From: Orrella marina
Lineage (GTDB): Bacteria; Pseudomonadota; Gammaproteobacteria; Burkholderiales; Burkholderiaceae_B
Direction of reading: 5' to 3'
Assembly (NCBI RefSeq): GCF_003058465.1
Contig: NZ_CP028901.1
Coordinates: 3,410,001-3,474,000, forward strand
Length of the DNA stretch: 64,000 nt
The position numbers and the translations under genes are program-made. A model generated the notes under the pieces. That model was not told where the DNA came from. It was given only the letters and a program-made list of their open reading frames with translations, and searched no databases. Shown here one piece after another: positions 1 through 9,138 of the stretch. Position 1 is the stretch's first letter, and each line of letters opens with the position of its first letter.

Positions 1-540
1 GTCCACTGGATCAAGGCCGAGATTCACGAGTTCATCATCCGAAACTGGCGTCTGGTCAAAGTTGCCACGACCAAGGCACAGCGCAAGTTGTTCTTCAACC
101 TGCGAAGGATGCGACCAGATGGTGGGCAGCTTGACACCGAGCGTGTCAACGAGATCGCCCAGGAACTGAATGTCCGTACAGAAGATGTACGAGAGATGGA
201 AGTTCGCATGAGTGGTCGCGAGGTGTCATTTGACATGTCCACTGGCGATGATGATGATGCGGATTTCGCGCCGGTCCAGTATCTGGCCGACGAAACGGGC
301 GGACCAGAGCAGATGCTGGAGCAGCGACATCAGGATGCACTGTATAGCGAAGGGCTGGCAACAGCGCTTGAGAACCTGGACCCCCGCTCAAAGCGGATCG
401 TTCAGGCTCGCTGGCTCAATAACGATGAATCGCTGACCTTGCACGATCTGGCCGCAGAATTCGGCGTGTCGGCTGAGAGGATCCGGCAGATTGAAACCGC
501 CGCCTTCAAGAAACTGCGCGTGGCCCTGCAGGATGGCTGA
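1..540 (+). CDS. rpoH: RNA polymerase heat-shock sigma factor RpoH (sigma-32), 3' part
   Basis: The gene is cut by the left edge of the window; about 179 codons remain, in frame from base 1. The first residues (VHWIKAEIHEFIIRNW, then VKVATTKAQRKLFFNLR) are the conserved region 2.4/3 signature of sigma-32, which directs RNA polymerase to heat-shock promoters. The C-terminal region 4 helix-turn-helix is visible as DLAAEFGVSAERIRQIE, which contacts the -35 element. An internal ATG at 88 is not the start, because conserved sigma-32 sequence continues upstream of it. The stop is followed by a strong intrinsic terminator, so rpoH transcription ends here. Identity is very secure; only the N-terminus is unseen. 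Confidence 0.96.
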   Translation, partial: VHWIKAEIHEFIIRNWRLVKVATTKAQRKLFFNLRRMRPDGGQLDTERVNEIAQELNVRTEDVREMEVRMSGREVSFDMSTGDDDDADFAPVQYLADETGGPEQMLEQRHQDALYSEGLATALENLDPRSKRIVQARWLNNDESLTLHDLAAEFGVSAERIRQIETAAFKKLRVALQDG

Positions 541-565
541 TCTGCTCACTTGATCTGGATTAAAC

Positions 566-602
566 GGGGCAAGCATCTCAGGATTGCTTGCCCCATTTTT
601 TA
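566..602 (+). terminator. Intrinsic terminator of rpoH
   Basis: A perfect 10-bp stem (GGGGCAAGCA at 566-575 with TGCTTGCCCC at 585-594), a 9-nt loop and a T run just after it. It lies 26 bp behind the rpoH stop. It also shows that an upstream ATG at 584 for the next gene would fall inside the hairpin and is unlikely to be used. Confidence 0.9.
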
Positions 603-628
603 ACCACAATCCCGCTACTATTACGGCC

Positions 629-3295
629 ATGGAAACAAACATGATCGTTTTTGGGCTGGCCGGGTTGCTGGTGCTGGTGTGCTTTCTGACACCACTGGCG
701 AGCGCGCTCAAGATTCCCTTCACACTTGCCCTCTCGGCCGCAGGCGCCCTGCTGGGCTATATGGTGCACGTCCACGGCTGGGCACCCACATGGGTGGGTG
801 ACTATCTCGACACCCTGCAAGCCTTTGAAGTGCCTTCGGATACGATCCTGGTTGTGTTCCTGCCAGTGCTTCTGTTTGAAGCCGCCATGGCGATGAACGT
901 GCGACGTTTGATCAACGACATTGCGCCAATCATGCTGCTTGCAGTCGTGGCGGTGTTTATCTGCACGCTGTTTGTTGGCTGGGGCGTTAGTCTGATTTCG
1001 ACTCAGAATCTGGCGACCTGTCTTCTGATGGGGGCGATTGTGGCGACCACTGACCCGGCTGCCGTGGTGGGGATCTTCAAGGAGGTGGGGGCGCCAAAAC
1101 GCCTGACGACCATCGTGGAAGGGGAAAGCCTGCTCAACGATGCCGCTGCCATTGCACTGTACTCGGTTCTGCTCGTGATTGTTTCGCGCGATGGTCTGAT
1201 CCACTGGAATCTTGGGCATCTCCTGACCAACTTCCTGACCCTTCTGCTTGGCGGGGCTGCAGCAGGGTATGTCATCGGAAGGATCGCGTGTTCCGCCTTC
1301 TCGCTGCTGCGGGGGTGGCCCACGGCAGAAATCTCGCTGTCAGTCGCCACAGCCTACATTGCCTATATCGTGCCTGAGCATTATCTCGGCGTGTCCGGTG
1401 TGGTCTCGACCGTTGTGGCGGGTCTGGTGATCTCCACGGTTGGCCGGACCCGGATGACCAGCAGCACGTTCTATGCGATGTCCGAGTCCTGGCATCAGCT
1501 GGGGTTCTGGGCGAGCTCCTTGATCTTCCTGTTTGCTGCCATGATGATTCCGAGGCTGCTTGCAGATGTGACCTGGGACAATGTGTTTGTGGTCCTGACG
1601 ATGATGTTAGCAGCGCTGCTGGCACGGATTGTGACCGTGTTCGGCCTGATGCCAGCTGTCACGGCAGCCGTAGGTACCAAAGTCAGCAAAGCGTACAAGA
1701 TCGTGATCTGCTGGGGCGGGTTACGAGGCGCACTGTCACTGGCGCTTGCATTGTCGGTCACAGAGCATCAGCTGTTGTCGGATGAAATCAGCGAGTTTGT
1801 CGCGATCGGTGCCACAGGGTTTGTACTCGGGACGCTGCTCGTCAACGGACTGACCTTGCGGCCCCTGATCAAGTTGTTAGGCCTGGACAAGCTGAGCGAA
1901 GGCGAGCAGGCACTACGGGATCAGGCCGTGGTTGTGGCAACAGCGATCCTGCAACAGGAAACCGAGAAGATGGCGGTTGACGAGCAGATCAGTCGTCAGG
2001 CACGTCAGAAGATCAGTCAGGTGTTCGAGCAAAGCATTCAAGAGGTGCAACGCGATCAGACGACACAACTGGCCGATACCGATCGCCTCAAGCTAGGTCT
2101 GACGATCCTGGCCCGCAGGGAATTTGAAATGCTGTTTAACAGCCTTCGGGATCAAGGCATAGACTCTGGTACGGCGGATCACTTGCTCGGATTCGCCGAA
2201 GCAATGGAGGACGGCGCCAAAGAAAAAGGCCAGCAGGGTTACATGAGTGCGATGGAACGCTCCCTGCACTATCCGTGGCACTTCCGTCTTGTTTTGCGTC
2301 TGCATTACAGCATCGGAATGCCGCGATGGCTTGGCAGAAAGCTGAGTCAGCGATTTGTCATGTTGATCGTGATGCGGTGGGTCACGCGTCGGCTGATCGG
2401 GTTCAGTGATGCGCAACTGACATCCCTCGTTGGAGAGACGGTTGCTCAAGAGCTGCAGGACGTGCTTCGCAAGCGTCTGGCGCGCGTCGAGCAGAGCCTT
2501 CATGCATTACGTTTGCAATACCCGAAGTATGCAGAGTGGCTCGAACAGACCTATCTTGGGCGTGCAGCCAGAGGGCTGGAGAGGGCCAGATACCGCCAGA
2601 TGCTGGACAATTCTCTGATTTCCGGTGAGGTTTACGATGCGCTTGTGCAAGAACTGGAGAAGCGCTGGGCTTTCCTCGACACAAACCCATTGCTGGACGT
2701 AGAACTGTCACCAACGGGTCTGATGCAGCAGGTGCCGGTGTTGCGAGATCTCCCGGCAGACCGCATCAGTCCGCTCGCAAAGCGTCTCAAGCCCCGGCTT
2801 GCGCTACCCAACGAGCGGGTGTTGCGCTCCGGGCCGCACCAGCAATCCATGTTCTTTGTCGCGTCCGGTGCTGTTTCGGTTCTATTGCCGGATTCAACGC
2901 ACGTGGAACTCGGCTCAGGTGAGTTTTTTGGGGAGTTGCAACTGCTCGGGCATGACACCGGTCAGTTCGAGGTGCGGTCGCTGGGGTACACCAAGCTGCT
3001 TGAGTTGTCGGCCAGAGATTTCAAGGCAGCGCTTGAGCATGATGCGCAGCTGAGGCAGACAATCGAAACAGTTGCCAGCCAGCGTTTCAAAGCGCTTCAG
3101 ACCTGGCGGGCTCAGCAACAAGCGATACAGGATAGCCAGAACGAAAATGCCTCTCAGAAAGACGGCGCTGAAACAGGCAAGAAGCTTGCTGCTTCTCCCG
3201 TGCCTGAGGATATCAACGTTGGCAAGTCACACCCGGCCGGTGCTGAGGAGAGTGTCAAAGATGCACCGGACGATCCTAACCGACAGGTGCGGTAA
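629..3295 (+). CDS. Na+(K+)/H+ antiporter, CPA1 type, with C-terminal cyclic-nucleotide-binding domain
   Basis: An 888-residue protein. The first about 430 residues hold a monovalent cation/proton antiporter membrane domain of about 12 hydrophobic segments, with the conserved TDPAAVVGIFKE stretch near residue 140 and WGGLRGALSLALALS near residue 360. A long charged cytosolic region follows. A cNMP-binding/CRP-like beta-roll is seen around residues 715-830 (RVLRSG...FFVASGAVSVLLP...GSGEFFGELQLLG), and the C-terminal tail is polar and disordered. The likely role is pH and cation homeostasis, with gating by a bound nucleotide or by the regulatory domain; that gating is inferred. The ATG at 629 is chosen because the in-frame ATG at 584 sits inside the rpoH terminator. 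The gene is convergent with the NUDIX gene downstream. Confidence 0.88.
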   Translation: METNMIVFGLAGLLVLVCFLTPLASALKIPFTLALSAAGALLGYMVHVHGWAPTWVGDYLDTLQAFEVPSDTILVVFLPVLLFEAAMAMNVRRLINDIAPIMLLAVVAVFICTLFVGWGVSLISTQNLATCLLMGAIVATTDPAAVVGIFKEVGAPKRLTTIVEGESLLNDAAAIALYSVLLVIVSRDGLIHWNLGHLLTNFLTLLLGGAAAGYVIGRIACSAFSLLRGWPTAEISLSVATAYIAYIVPEHYLGVSGVVSTVVAGLVISTVGRTRMTSSTFYAMSESWHQLGFWASSLIFLFAAMMIPRLLADVTWDNVFVVLTMMLAALLARIVTVFGLMPAVTAAVGTKVSKAYKIVICWGGLRGALSLALALSVTEHQLLSDEISEFVAIGATGFVLGTLLVNGLTLRPLIKLLGLDKLSEGEQALRDQAVVVATAILQQETEKMAVDEQISRQARQKISQVFEQSIQEVQRDQTTQLADTDRLKLGLTILARREFEMLFNSLRDQGIDSGTADHLLGFAEAMEDGAKEKGQQGYMSAMERSLHYPWHFRLVLRLHYSIGMPRWLGRKLSQRFVMLIVMRWVTRRLIGFSDAQLTSLVGETVAQELQDVLRKRLARVEQSLHALRLQYPKYAEWLEQTYLGRAARGLERARYRQMLDNSLISGEVYDALVQELEKRWAFLDTNPLLDVELSPTGLMQQVPVLRDLPADRISPLAKRLKPRLALPNERVLRSGPHQQSMFFVASGAVSVLLPDSTHVELGSGEFFGELQLLGHDTGQFEVRSLGYTKLLELSARDFKAALEHDAQLRQTIETVASQRFKALQTWRAQQQAIQDSQNENASQKDGAETGKKLAASPVPEDINVGKSHPAGAEESVKDAPDDPNRQVR

Positions 3296-3401
3296 CGCAG
3301 ACCAGCGCCAAAAACGAAGATGCGAATGGTTGATCTGTGCGGGTAGTCAGTGTTAGCAGTATGAATATAGTACCGAAGTCTGCGGGACAAACCCCGTGTT
3401 T

Positions 3402-4247
3402 TCAGACGGAAATGCTACCCATCACTGGCCGTTCGCCAGTTACGCGAAACAGCAGGTCCTCCAGGATCACCAGACTGGCTTCCACCGTGAACCGTCCTGC
3501 TTGCAGCATTTGCAGAACTTCACTGGGCGGCAGGCATTCGATGGTCATGCTTTCGCCATCCTGATTGACTGGTGTAACGGCCGTGGGTAGAACGCACTCG
3601 GAAGTCAGTACGAGTTCGCGCTGCAGTCCTTCCGGCAAACGTCTCTGCATGCAAGCAATGGGTCTGACAGGCGTGCGTTGTGCCAGTTGATCAGGCGTCA
3701 GTCCCGCCTCTTCGAATGACTCACGCTCCAGTGCGAGTGCTGGTTCTTCCCCGTGTCCGACCAGTCCTCCGACAAGCGTGTCGCACATCCCCGGGTCGGT
3801 CGGTTTGGTAAGGCTGCGGCGTGCAACCCAGAGGGATCCGGTCTCGGACCAGGCATTCAGGTGGACGGCTTTGGTGAGTGTGCCAAGAGGCCGAACGACA
3901 CCTCGTTCAATCGCGGCCACCGATGCATTGCGATCGTTCCAGAGATCAAGCAATTCTCCACGCCAGCGTGGCACACAACCAGCCCGATCCAGGCTTTGTG
4001 CAATGTCGGCGATACTGGCATCAAGCTCGCCGGACGGGTTGATCTCGATCTGTTTGAGAGAGTGATTGAGCCTGATGTCCGGGTGAGATTGCAACGCCTG
4101 AACCGCTGGCTGAAACACTGAACCACAGGTCTCGCCCTGAATCATGAGCGAGTACGAGTTATCATGCGGGGAATCGCTGGCCCGCCCGAGTGTCTCTAAA
4201 AGCAGTTTTTGCAGACTTTCTGCGGGCAATCTGACGGTCGGAAACAT
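3402..4247 (-). CDS. NUDIX hydrolase with N-terminal DUF4743-like domain
   Basis: A 281-residue protein with a complete NUDIX box at about residues 161-183 (GLVGHGEE... then RESFEEAGL), which fits G-x5-E-x7-REUxEExGU. The roughly 120 N-terminal residues resemble the DUF4743 module found ahead of NUDIX domains in thiamine-pyrophosphokinase-like or YfcD-like proteins. Such enzymes hydrolyse nucleoside-diphosphate-linked substrates using Mg2+; the substrate here is unknown. The reading frame extends to a TTG at 4298, but the ATG at 4247 (MFPTVRLP) is the more normal start and gives the usual family length. The gene runs opposite to coxB and the two share the intergenic region upstream. Confidence 0.8.
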   Translation of the reverse strand: MFPTVRLPAESLQKLLLETLGRASDSPHDNSYSLMIQGETCGSVFQPAVQALQSHPDIRLNHSLKQIEINPSGELDASIADIAQSLDRAGCVPRWRGELLDLWNDRNASVAAIERGVVRPLGTLTKAVHLNAWSETGSLWVARRSLTKPTDPGMCDTLVGGLVGHGEEPALALERESFEEAGLTPDQLAQRTPVRPIACMQRRLPEGLQRELVLTSECVLPTAVTPVNQDGESMTIECLPPSEVLQMLQAGRFTVEASLVILEDLLFRVTGERPVMGSISV

Positions 4248-4298
4248 AGTGAAACAGGCCTTTGACAAGGGGTTATGGCGTGAAATTGTAACCAGCAA

Positions 4299-4328
4299 TT
4301 ACCGCAGCCCCCGCCGCTTCGCTATAAT
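4299..4328 (+). promoter_or_regulatory. Candidate sigma-70 promoter of the cox operon
   Basis: A perfect TATAAT at 4323-4328 is preceded at 18 bp by the weak -35 match TTACCG at 4299-4304. The transcript would start near 4335, about 110 bp ahead of coxB. The assignment rests on sequence match only; the -35 box is poor. Confidence 0.4.
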
Positions 4329-4443
4329 CCGCCCACTTAATGACATATTTCTAATCCAGACGGTCCGAATTTCAACAGGCATATATCGGTTTTTTGATGT
4401 ATGACATCGATTCGGTTCGTTTGACGCTTGTCTCGAGGTGAGC

Positions 4444-5598
4444 ATGATGAAGTTGAAGGGGTTTCTTCTGGCCTGTGCAATGCTGGTGAGTGGTGCTACG
4501 GCCGCTCAGGTCAGGGATATGCCCGGCGGTCCAGCAGTCAATCAGCTCAACCTGAGCACTGGGGTGACCGAGATTGCACGTGACGTTGCCTGGCTTCACT
4601 GGATGATGTTGATCATCTGTCTGGTGATCTTTCTCGGTGTGTTCGGGGTGATGTTCTATTCGATCTGGGCTCACCGGAAGTCTAAAGGGGCCAAATCCGC
4701 CTCTTTTCATGAGAGCGTGGGTGTCGAGATTGCCTGGACGGTGATTCCGTTTCTGATTGTGATCGGCATGGCGTTGCCCGCCACACGTACGGTCGTGGCA
4801 ATGAAAGATACGTCTGGCTCGGATATGACTGTCAAAGTCACCGGGTACCAGTGGAAGTGGGGCTATGAGTACATGGATGGTCCTGCTGAGGGTGTGAAAT
4901 TCCTTTCCGCCATGAGCACACCGCTTGCTCAAATCGAGAACCGCGAATCAAAAGGTGAGTTTTACCTGATGGAAGTGGACAACCCGCTCGTGGTTCCCGT
5001 AGGCAAGAAGGTGCGCGTGATGGTGACCGCAGCAGACGTGATCCACTCGTGGATGGTTCCGGACTTCGGCGTCAAGCAGGATGCGATTCCCGGTTTCCTG
5101 CGTGGAGTCTGGTTCCGTGCAGAGAAGGTCGGTGAGTACCGTGGACAGTGTGCGGAGCTTTGCGGCAAGGACCACGCCTTCATGCCGATTGTGGTGAAAG
5201 TCGTGACCGAAGAAGAGTATGCCGCGTGGGCAGAGGGCGAGCAGAAGAAGCTCGCAGCGCTGGCCGATGATCCCAACAAGGAATGGACAGCAGAAGAATT
5301 GCTCGCTCGTGGCGAGCAGGTCTACGGCGCACAGTGTGTCGCCTGCCACCAGGCAAACGGCAAGGGTGTAGAAGGTGCTTTCCCCGCACTGGACGGCAGT
5401 CAGATCGTGCTGGGTCCGATGGCTGATCAAATCGACATCATGCTCAATGGCGTAGAGGGCACTGCCATGCAATCGTTTGCTAATCTGAACGACGTTGAAC
5501 TGGCAGCTGTGATCACTTATGCTCGTCAGTCATGGGGCAATGGTGGTCAGGGTCAAGACCCCGTGGTCATGCCGGCAGAAGTCGCTGCAGCACGTTGA
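4444..5598 (+). CDS. coxB: Cytochrome c oxidase subunit II with fused cytochrome c domain
   Basis: A 384-residue precursor with a signal peptide, two transmembrane segments and a periplasmic cupredoxin domain that carries CuA. The ligands are visible as HSWMVPDFG near residue 200 and as C-AELC-GKDHAFM near residues 237-247. Near residue 297 there is a c-type heme motif CVACH followed by a cytochrome c fold, so this is the caa3-like version in which subunit II carries its own cytochrome c. It receives electrons and passes them to heme a in CoxA. The start is the ATG at 4444, behind a GAGG ribosome site, rather than the GTG two codons upstream. First gene of coxB-coxA-small protein-DUF2970-coxC. 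Confidence 0.96.
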   Translation: MMKLKGFLLACAMLVSGATAAQVRDMPGGPAVNQLNLSTGVTEIARDVAWLHWMMLIICLVIFLGVFGVMFYSIWAHRKSKGAKSASFHESVGVEIAWTVIPFLIVIGMALPATRTVVAMKDTSGSDMTVKVTGYQWKWGYEYMDGPAEGVKFLSAMSTPLAQIENRESKGEFYLMEVDNPLVVPVGKKVRVMVTAADVIHSWMVPDFGVKQDAIPGFLRGVWFRAEKVGEYRGQCAELCGKDHAFMPIVVKVVTEEEYAAWAEGEQKKLAALADDPNKEWTAEELLARGEQVYGAQCVACHQANGKGVEGAFPALDGSQIVLGPMADQIDIMLNGVEGTAMQSFANLNDVELAAVITYARQSWGNGGQGQDPVVMPAEVAAAR

Positions 5599-5701
5599 TC
5601 CGGCGCTCAGACGATAAAGAATCGAACTTCAACAAGTTTGGCTAAGATATCAAGACTGCGCCTTAATCGGGCGCACAAACCGAAAGGTCAGGAGTAAAAC
5701 G

Positions 5702-7321
5702 ATGAGTAGCGTTACCGTTGATCATATTCCGGGGAAGGGCACTGACGCTTCCCACGGTCATCACGAAGATCACGCTCACCACATGCCCCATGGGTGGCGT
5801 CGCTGGTTGTTTGCAACCAACCACAAAGATATCGGTACGATGTACCTGATATTCTCGTTCGCGATGTTCCTGGAGGGCGGTGTGCTGGCGCTGCTGCTTC
5901 GTACAGAACTGTTTGTGCCCGGCATCCAGTTCTTTCAGCCCGAACTGTTCAACCAGTTCACCACCATGCACGGCCTGATCATGGTGTTCGGCGCGATCAT
6001 GCCGGCATTTGTCGGGTTTGCGAACTACATGATCCCGCTGCAGATTGGTGCATCCGATATGGCGTTTGCCCGGATGAACAACTTCAGTTTCTGGCTTCTC
6101 CCTGTTGCAGCAATTCTGCTCACAGCTTCGTTCTTCGTGCCCGGTGGCGCGACGGCCGCCGGCTGGACCCTTTATGCACCTTTGACGCTGCAGATGGGCC
6201 CCGGTATGGACCTGGCCATCTTCGCCGTCCACATCATGGGTGCATCGTCCATCATGGGTGCGATCAACATTATCGTGACGGTCCTGAACATGCGTGCGCC
6301 TGGCATGACGCTCATGAAAATGCCTCTGTTTTGCTGGACCTGGCTCATCACTGCTTACCTCCTGATCGCCGTGATGCCGGTTCTGGCCGCTGCCATCACC
6401 ATGCTGCTGACCGACCGTCACTTCGGCACCGGGTTCTTTAATGCAGCAGCCGGTGGTGACCCTGTTCTGTATCAGCATATCTTCTGGTTCTTCGGACACC
6501 CGGAGGTGTACATCATGATTCTGCCTGCGTTCGGGATTGTGTCTGCCATCGTGCCCGCGTTCGCACGCAAGAAGCTGTTCGGTTACGCTTCGATGGTGTA
6601 CGCAACCGCATCGATCGCCATCCTGTCGTTCATCGTGTGGGCGCACCACATGTTCACGACCGGTATGCCAGTGACCGCGCAGCTGTACTTTATGTACGCA
6701 ACCATGCTGATTTCCATCCCGACTGGCGTGAAAGTATTCAACTGGGTTGCGACAATGTGGAAAGGGTCCATGACCTTTGAAACACCAATGTTGTTCTCGG
6801 TTGGTTTCATCTTTGTGTTCACCATCGGCGGCTTCACGGGGCTGATTCTGTCGGTCGCTCCGATCGACATCCAGGTACATGACACGTACTATGTCGTTGC
6901 ACACTTCCACTACGTGCTGGTCGCTGGCTCCCTGTTTGCGCTGTTCGCGGGCACCTATTACTGGCTTCCCAAGTGGACTGGTCGCATGTACGACGAGAGG
7001 CTGGGCAAGTGGCACTTCTGGATGAGCATGATCTCCTTTAACGTGACCTTCTTCCCGATGCACTTCCTGGGTCTGGCTGGTATGCCCCGTCGCTATGTTG
7101 ACTACGCAACCCAGTTCACGGACTTCCACATGATCGCAACGGTTGGTGCATTCTGGTTTGGTCTGTCCCAGCTGATCTTCCTGTGGGCTGTCCTCAAGGC
7201 CTATGCAGGCAAAGGTGAAATTGCACCGGCCAAGCCATGGGAAGGCGCTGAAGGTCTGGAGTGGACTGTGCCTTCGCCAGCACCTTTCCACACCTTCGAG
7301 ACACCCCCGGTTGTCAAGTAA
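5702..7321 (+). CDS. coxA: Cytochrome c oxidase subunit I
   Basis: A 539-residue, 12-helix membrane protein, the catalytic subunit of the aa3 oxidase that reduces O2 to water and pumps protons. Visible signatures are HGLIMVFG (heme a ligand), [13 protein letters not shown] with the histidine-tyrosine crosslink, [10 protein letters not shown] (CuB histidines), and [13 protein letters not shown] (heme a3 and heme a ligands). The N-terminus is histidine rich. It lies 103 bp behind coxB in the same direction and 21 bp ahead of the next small gene. Identification is certain. Confidence 0.98.
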   Translation: MSSVTVDHIPGKGTDASHGHHEDHAHHMPHGWRRWLFATNHKDIGTMYLIFSFAMFLEGGVLALLLRTELFVPGIQFFQPELFNQFTTMHGLIMVFGAIMPAFVGFANYMIPLQIGASDMAFARMNNFSFWLLPVAAILLTASFFVPGGATAAGWTLYAPLTLQMGPGMDLAIFAVHIMGASSIMGAINIIVTVLNMRAPGMTLMKMPLFCWTWLITAYLLIAVMPVLAAAITMLLTDRHFGTGFFNAAAGGDPVLYQHIFWFFGHPEVYIMILPAFGIVSAIVPAFARKKLFGYASMVYATASIAILSFIVWAHHMFTTGMPVTAQLYFMYATMLISIPTGVKVFNWVATMWKGSMTFETPMLFSVGFIFVFTIGGFTGLILSVAPIDIQVHDTYYVVAHFHYVLVAGSLFALFAGTYYWLPKWTGRMYDERLGKWHFWMSMISFNVTFFPMHFLGLAGMPRRYVDYATQFTDFHMIATVGAFWFGLSQLIFLWAVLKAYAGKGEIAPAKPWEGAEGLEWTVPSPAPFHTFETPPVVK

Positions 7322-7342
7322 CTGCAGGACGGATGTTTAAGC

Positions 7343-7459
7343 ATGACACCAGAGCAACGTCGTAAGAACAAACGAACAGGTCTGATTTTTCTGGCGATTG
7401 TTGCGCTGGTGTTTGGATGGTATGTTGTGAAACAGTACCTCCTTATCAATCCGCTTTGA
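7343..7459 (+). CDS. Small cytochrome oxidase assembly membrane protein (38 aa)
   Basis: A very short gene: MTPEQRRKNKRTGLIF followed by one hydrophobic helix (about residues 13-28) and a short tail ending INPL. It matches the small membrane protein that follows coxA in many Burkholderiales and is annotated as a cytochrome oxidase small assembly protein. It starts 21 bp after coxA and is followed after 32 bp by the DUF2970 gene. In related genomes ctaG (cox11) normally sits directly after this gene, but here it does not. The function is inferred from position and resemblance only. Confidence 0.75.
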   Translation: MTPEQRRKNKRTGLIFLAIVALVFGWYVVKQYLLINPL

Positions 7460-7491
7460 CAATTGTGAAAGATATTGAAGAGAAGTCCGTC

Positions 7492-7710
7492 ATGGAATCA
7501 ACACAACGCAAATTGAGTTTCTTTCAGACATTGCGCGCAGTGCTCTGGGCGATGTTCGGTGTGCGCAGGGGGGCGGGCTGGCGGGAAGATGTTGCCAGGC
7601 TCAACCCGGTTTACGTCATCATGATTGGTGTTCTGTTCACGATCGTTTTTGTGATCAGCTTGGTTTTTTTGGCCGGATGGGTCGTCAGTTCAATGACGGG
7701 ACAAGGTTAA
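7492..7710 (+). CDS. DUF2970 membrane protein of the cox operon
   Basis: A 72-residue protein. The N-terminal amphipathic part has the DUF2970 pattern (TLRAVLWAMFGVRRG followed by a polar stretch) and the C-terminal half is one transmembrane helix (VYVIMIGVLFTIVFVISLVF). Proteins of this kind lie between the oxidase subunits I and III in Burkholderiales, and their exact role is not known. The start is the ATG at 7492; an upstream in-frame start at 7417 would overlap the preceding small gene. It is followed 36 bp later by coxC. Confidence 0.8.
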   Translation: MESTQRKLSFFQTLRAVLWAMFGVRRGAGWREDVARLNPVYVIMIGVLFTIVFVISLVFLAGWVVSSMTGQG

Positions 7711-7746
7711 GTCTTTAAGAATATTTGCAGGTACCAGGAGATAACA

Positions 7747-8622
7747 ATGAGTGCAAGTCACTCCGCGCCAGGAAAAGAGGCACCCTATTACTACGTTCCG
7801 GCAGACTCGCCGCACCCAGTGCGTGCAAGTTTTTCGCTATTGCTGGTCATGCTGGGCGCATCGGCCTGGATCAATGACCTGACTGCAGGCAAGTGGGTTT
7901 TTTACGCTGGCATTGCAGGTCTTCTGATCGTGCTCTTTTTCTGGTTTGGTGATGCCATCCGTGAAGGGCAAAGCGGCCTGAACAGCAAACGCATTGACGT
8001 GTCGTATCGCTGGAGTATGAGCTGGTTCATCTTCTCGGAAGTCATGTTCTTTGCCGCGTTCTTCGGCGCGCTCTGGTATACGCGTGTCGTGACCACCCCG
8101 TGGCTGGGCGATCTGGATCACAGTCTGTTGCTCTGGCCTGATTTCGCTGCCGTCTGGCCTAACCTGGGTCCAGCAGGCATTGTGGAAGAGTTTCAGGCAA
8201 TGGGCCCGTTCTGGCTGCCGACCATCAACACGGCGCTGCTGCTGACTTCAGGGGTGACCTTGACGATCTCTCACCATGCCTTGCGTGAGAATCATCGTAG
8301 CAAGTCCATTTTCTGGTTGTTCGCGACCATTGTTTTGGGCTTTATCTTTGTCGGCTGTCAGGCCTACGAGTACCTGCATGCATATCGCGACTTGAACCTG
8401 CGCTTTGACTCAGGTGTGTTCGGATCGTTGTTCTACATGCTGACTGGCTTTCACGGTTTTCACGTGATCCTCGGTGCGACCATTCTGACCGTGATTCTGT
8501 TCAGGATGCTGAAGGGTCACTTTACGGCTGACAACCACTTCGGATTCGAGGGAGCTGCATGGTACTGGCACTTTGTTGACGTAGTCTGGCTCGGGCTGTA
8601 CCTCTTCGTGTACTGGTTCTGA
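7747..8622 (+). CDS. coxC: Cytochrome c oxidase subunit III
   Basis: A 291-residue, seven-helix protein with the subunit III hallmarks SEVMFFAAFFGAL, GFHGFHVILGATIL and the ending WYWHFVDVVWLGLY. Subunit III stabilises the catalytic core and supports proton uptake. A ribosome site (CAGGAG) lies about 7 bp upstream of the ATG. It is the last gene of the oxidase operon and is followed by a strong terminator. Confidence 0.97.
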   Translation: MSASHSAPGKEAPYYYVPADSPHPVRASFSLLLVMLGASAWINDLTAGKWVFYAGIAGLLIVLFFWFGDAIREGQSGLNSKRIDVSYRWSMSWFIFSEVMFFAAFFGALWYTRVVTTPWLGDLDHSLLLWPDFAAVWPNLGPAGIVEEFQAMGPFWLPTINTALLLTSGVTLTISHHALRENHRSKSIFWLFATIVLGFIFVGCQAYEYLHAYRDLNLRFDSGVFGSLFYMLTGFHGFHVILGATILTVILFRMLKGHFTADNHFGFEGAAWYWHFVDVVWLGLYLFVYWF

Positions 8623-8662
8623 TACTCACAGCCGATCAATCGCCCCGATCACCGGGGTGATA

Positions 8663-8693
8663 CAACAAAGGGGCTTTTAAAGCCCCTTTGTTG
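8663..8693. terminator. Strong terminator hairpin after coxC
   Basis: A 14-bp perfect stem (CAACAAAGGGGCTT with AAGCCCCTTTGTTG) and a 3-nt loop, with T and A runs in the arms so it can act in both directions. It closes the coxB-coxC operon. The remaining bases up to the DUF2909 gene hold nothing recognisable. Confidence 0.85.
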
Positions 8694-8901
8694 CGTATGC
8701 GCTAATATAAAAACCTACTCGGTCAGTCCCTGGCTGGTATGATCCCTTCCGGTCGTGACCATACCCCATCGCCAATGGTTCAGACAGGAATGTTAATCAG
8801 TGGGTGGGCCGTCGCTCAAGATGCCATGACATGTCCCCATGCGATGATGTGCGTCTGGCGCGGACAACAGGGTGCGGCCCAAGAGAGGTCAAGGCCAGTG
8901 T

Positions 8902-9111
8902 TTACTGCCCGGGCCGGTATCCAGTGCTTTCAATCCAGCCTAACTGGTTGGCCAGGAGCAGGAACAGAAACAACGCAACAGACAGGCCAATCCGGACGGT
9001 GAGCGCATTGACCGTGCGGTTTGTTCCACCTTTGTCCTTCATGAGATAAACGTAAGCCGATCCCAGGCTGGCCAGAATGCCCAGGAAAACGATGATGACA
9101 AATATTCGCAT
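8902..9111 (-). CDS. Twin-transmembrane protein, DUF2909 family
   Basis: A 69-residue protein with two hydrophobic helices (FVIIVFLGILASLGSAYVYL and IGLSVALFLFLLLANQLG) joined by a short polar loop (KDKGGTNRTV). This is the layout of the DUF2909 family, often found divergent to SURF1 in Burkholderiales cox regions. The function is unknown; a role in oxidase assembly is suggested only by this conserved position. Its start codon lies 27 bp from the SURF1 start on the other strand, so the two share a very compact divergent promoter region. Confidence 0.8.
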   Translation of the reverse strand: MRIFVIIVFLGILASLGSAYVYLMKDKGGTNRTVNALTVRIGLSVALFLFLLLANQLGWIESTGYRPGQ

Positions 9112-9138
9112 GTGTGCCTCAGATTCACTGCGTCAATT

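Noticed and set aside
584..628. ATG at 584 as antiporter start
   Set aside because: It falls inside the loop of the rpoH terminator hairpin and adds residues without family match; 629 is better.
5663..7291. 542-codon open frame on the minus strand over coxA
   Set aside because: It is the mirror of the highly biased coxA codons, is rich in His, Arg and Gln without any domain, and has no ribosome site.
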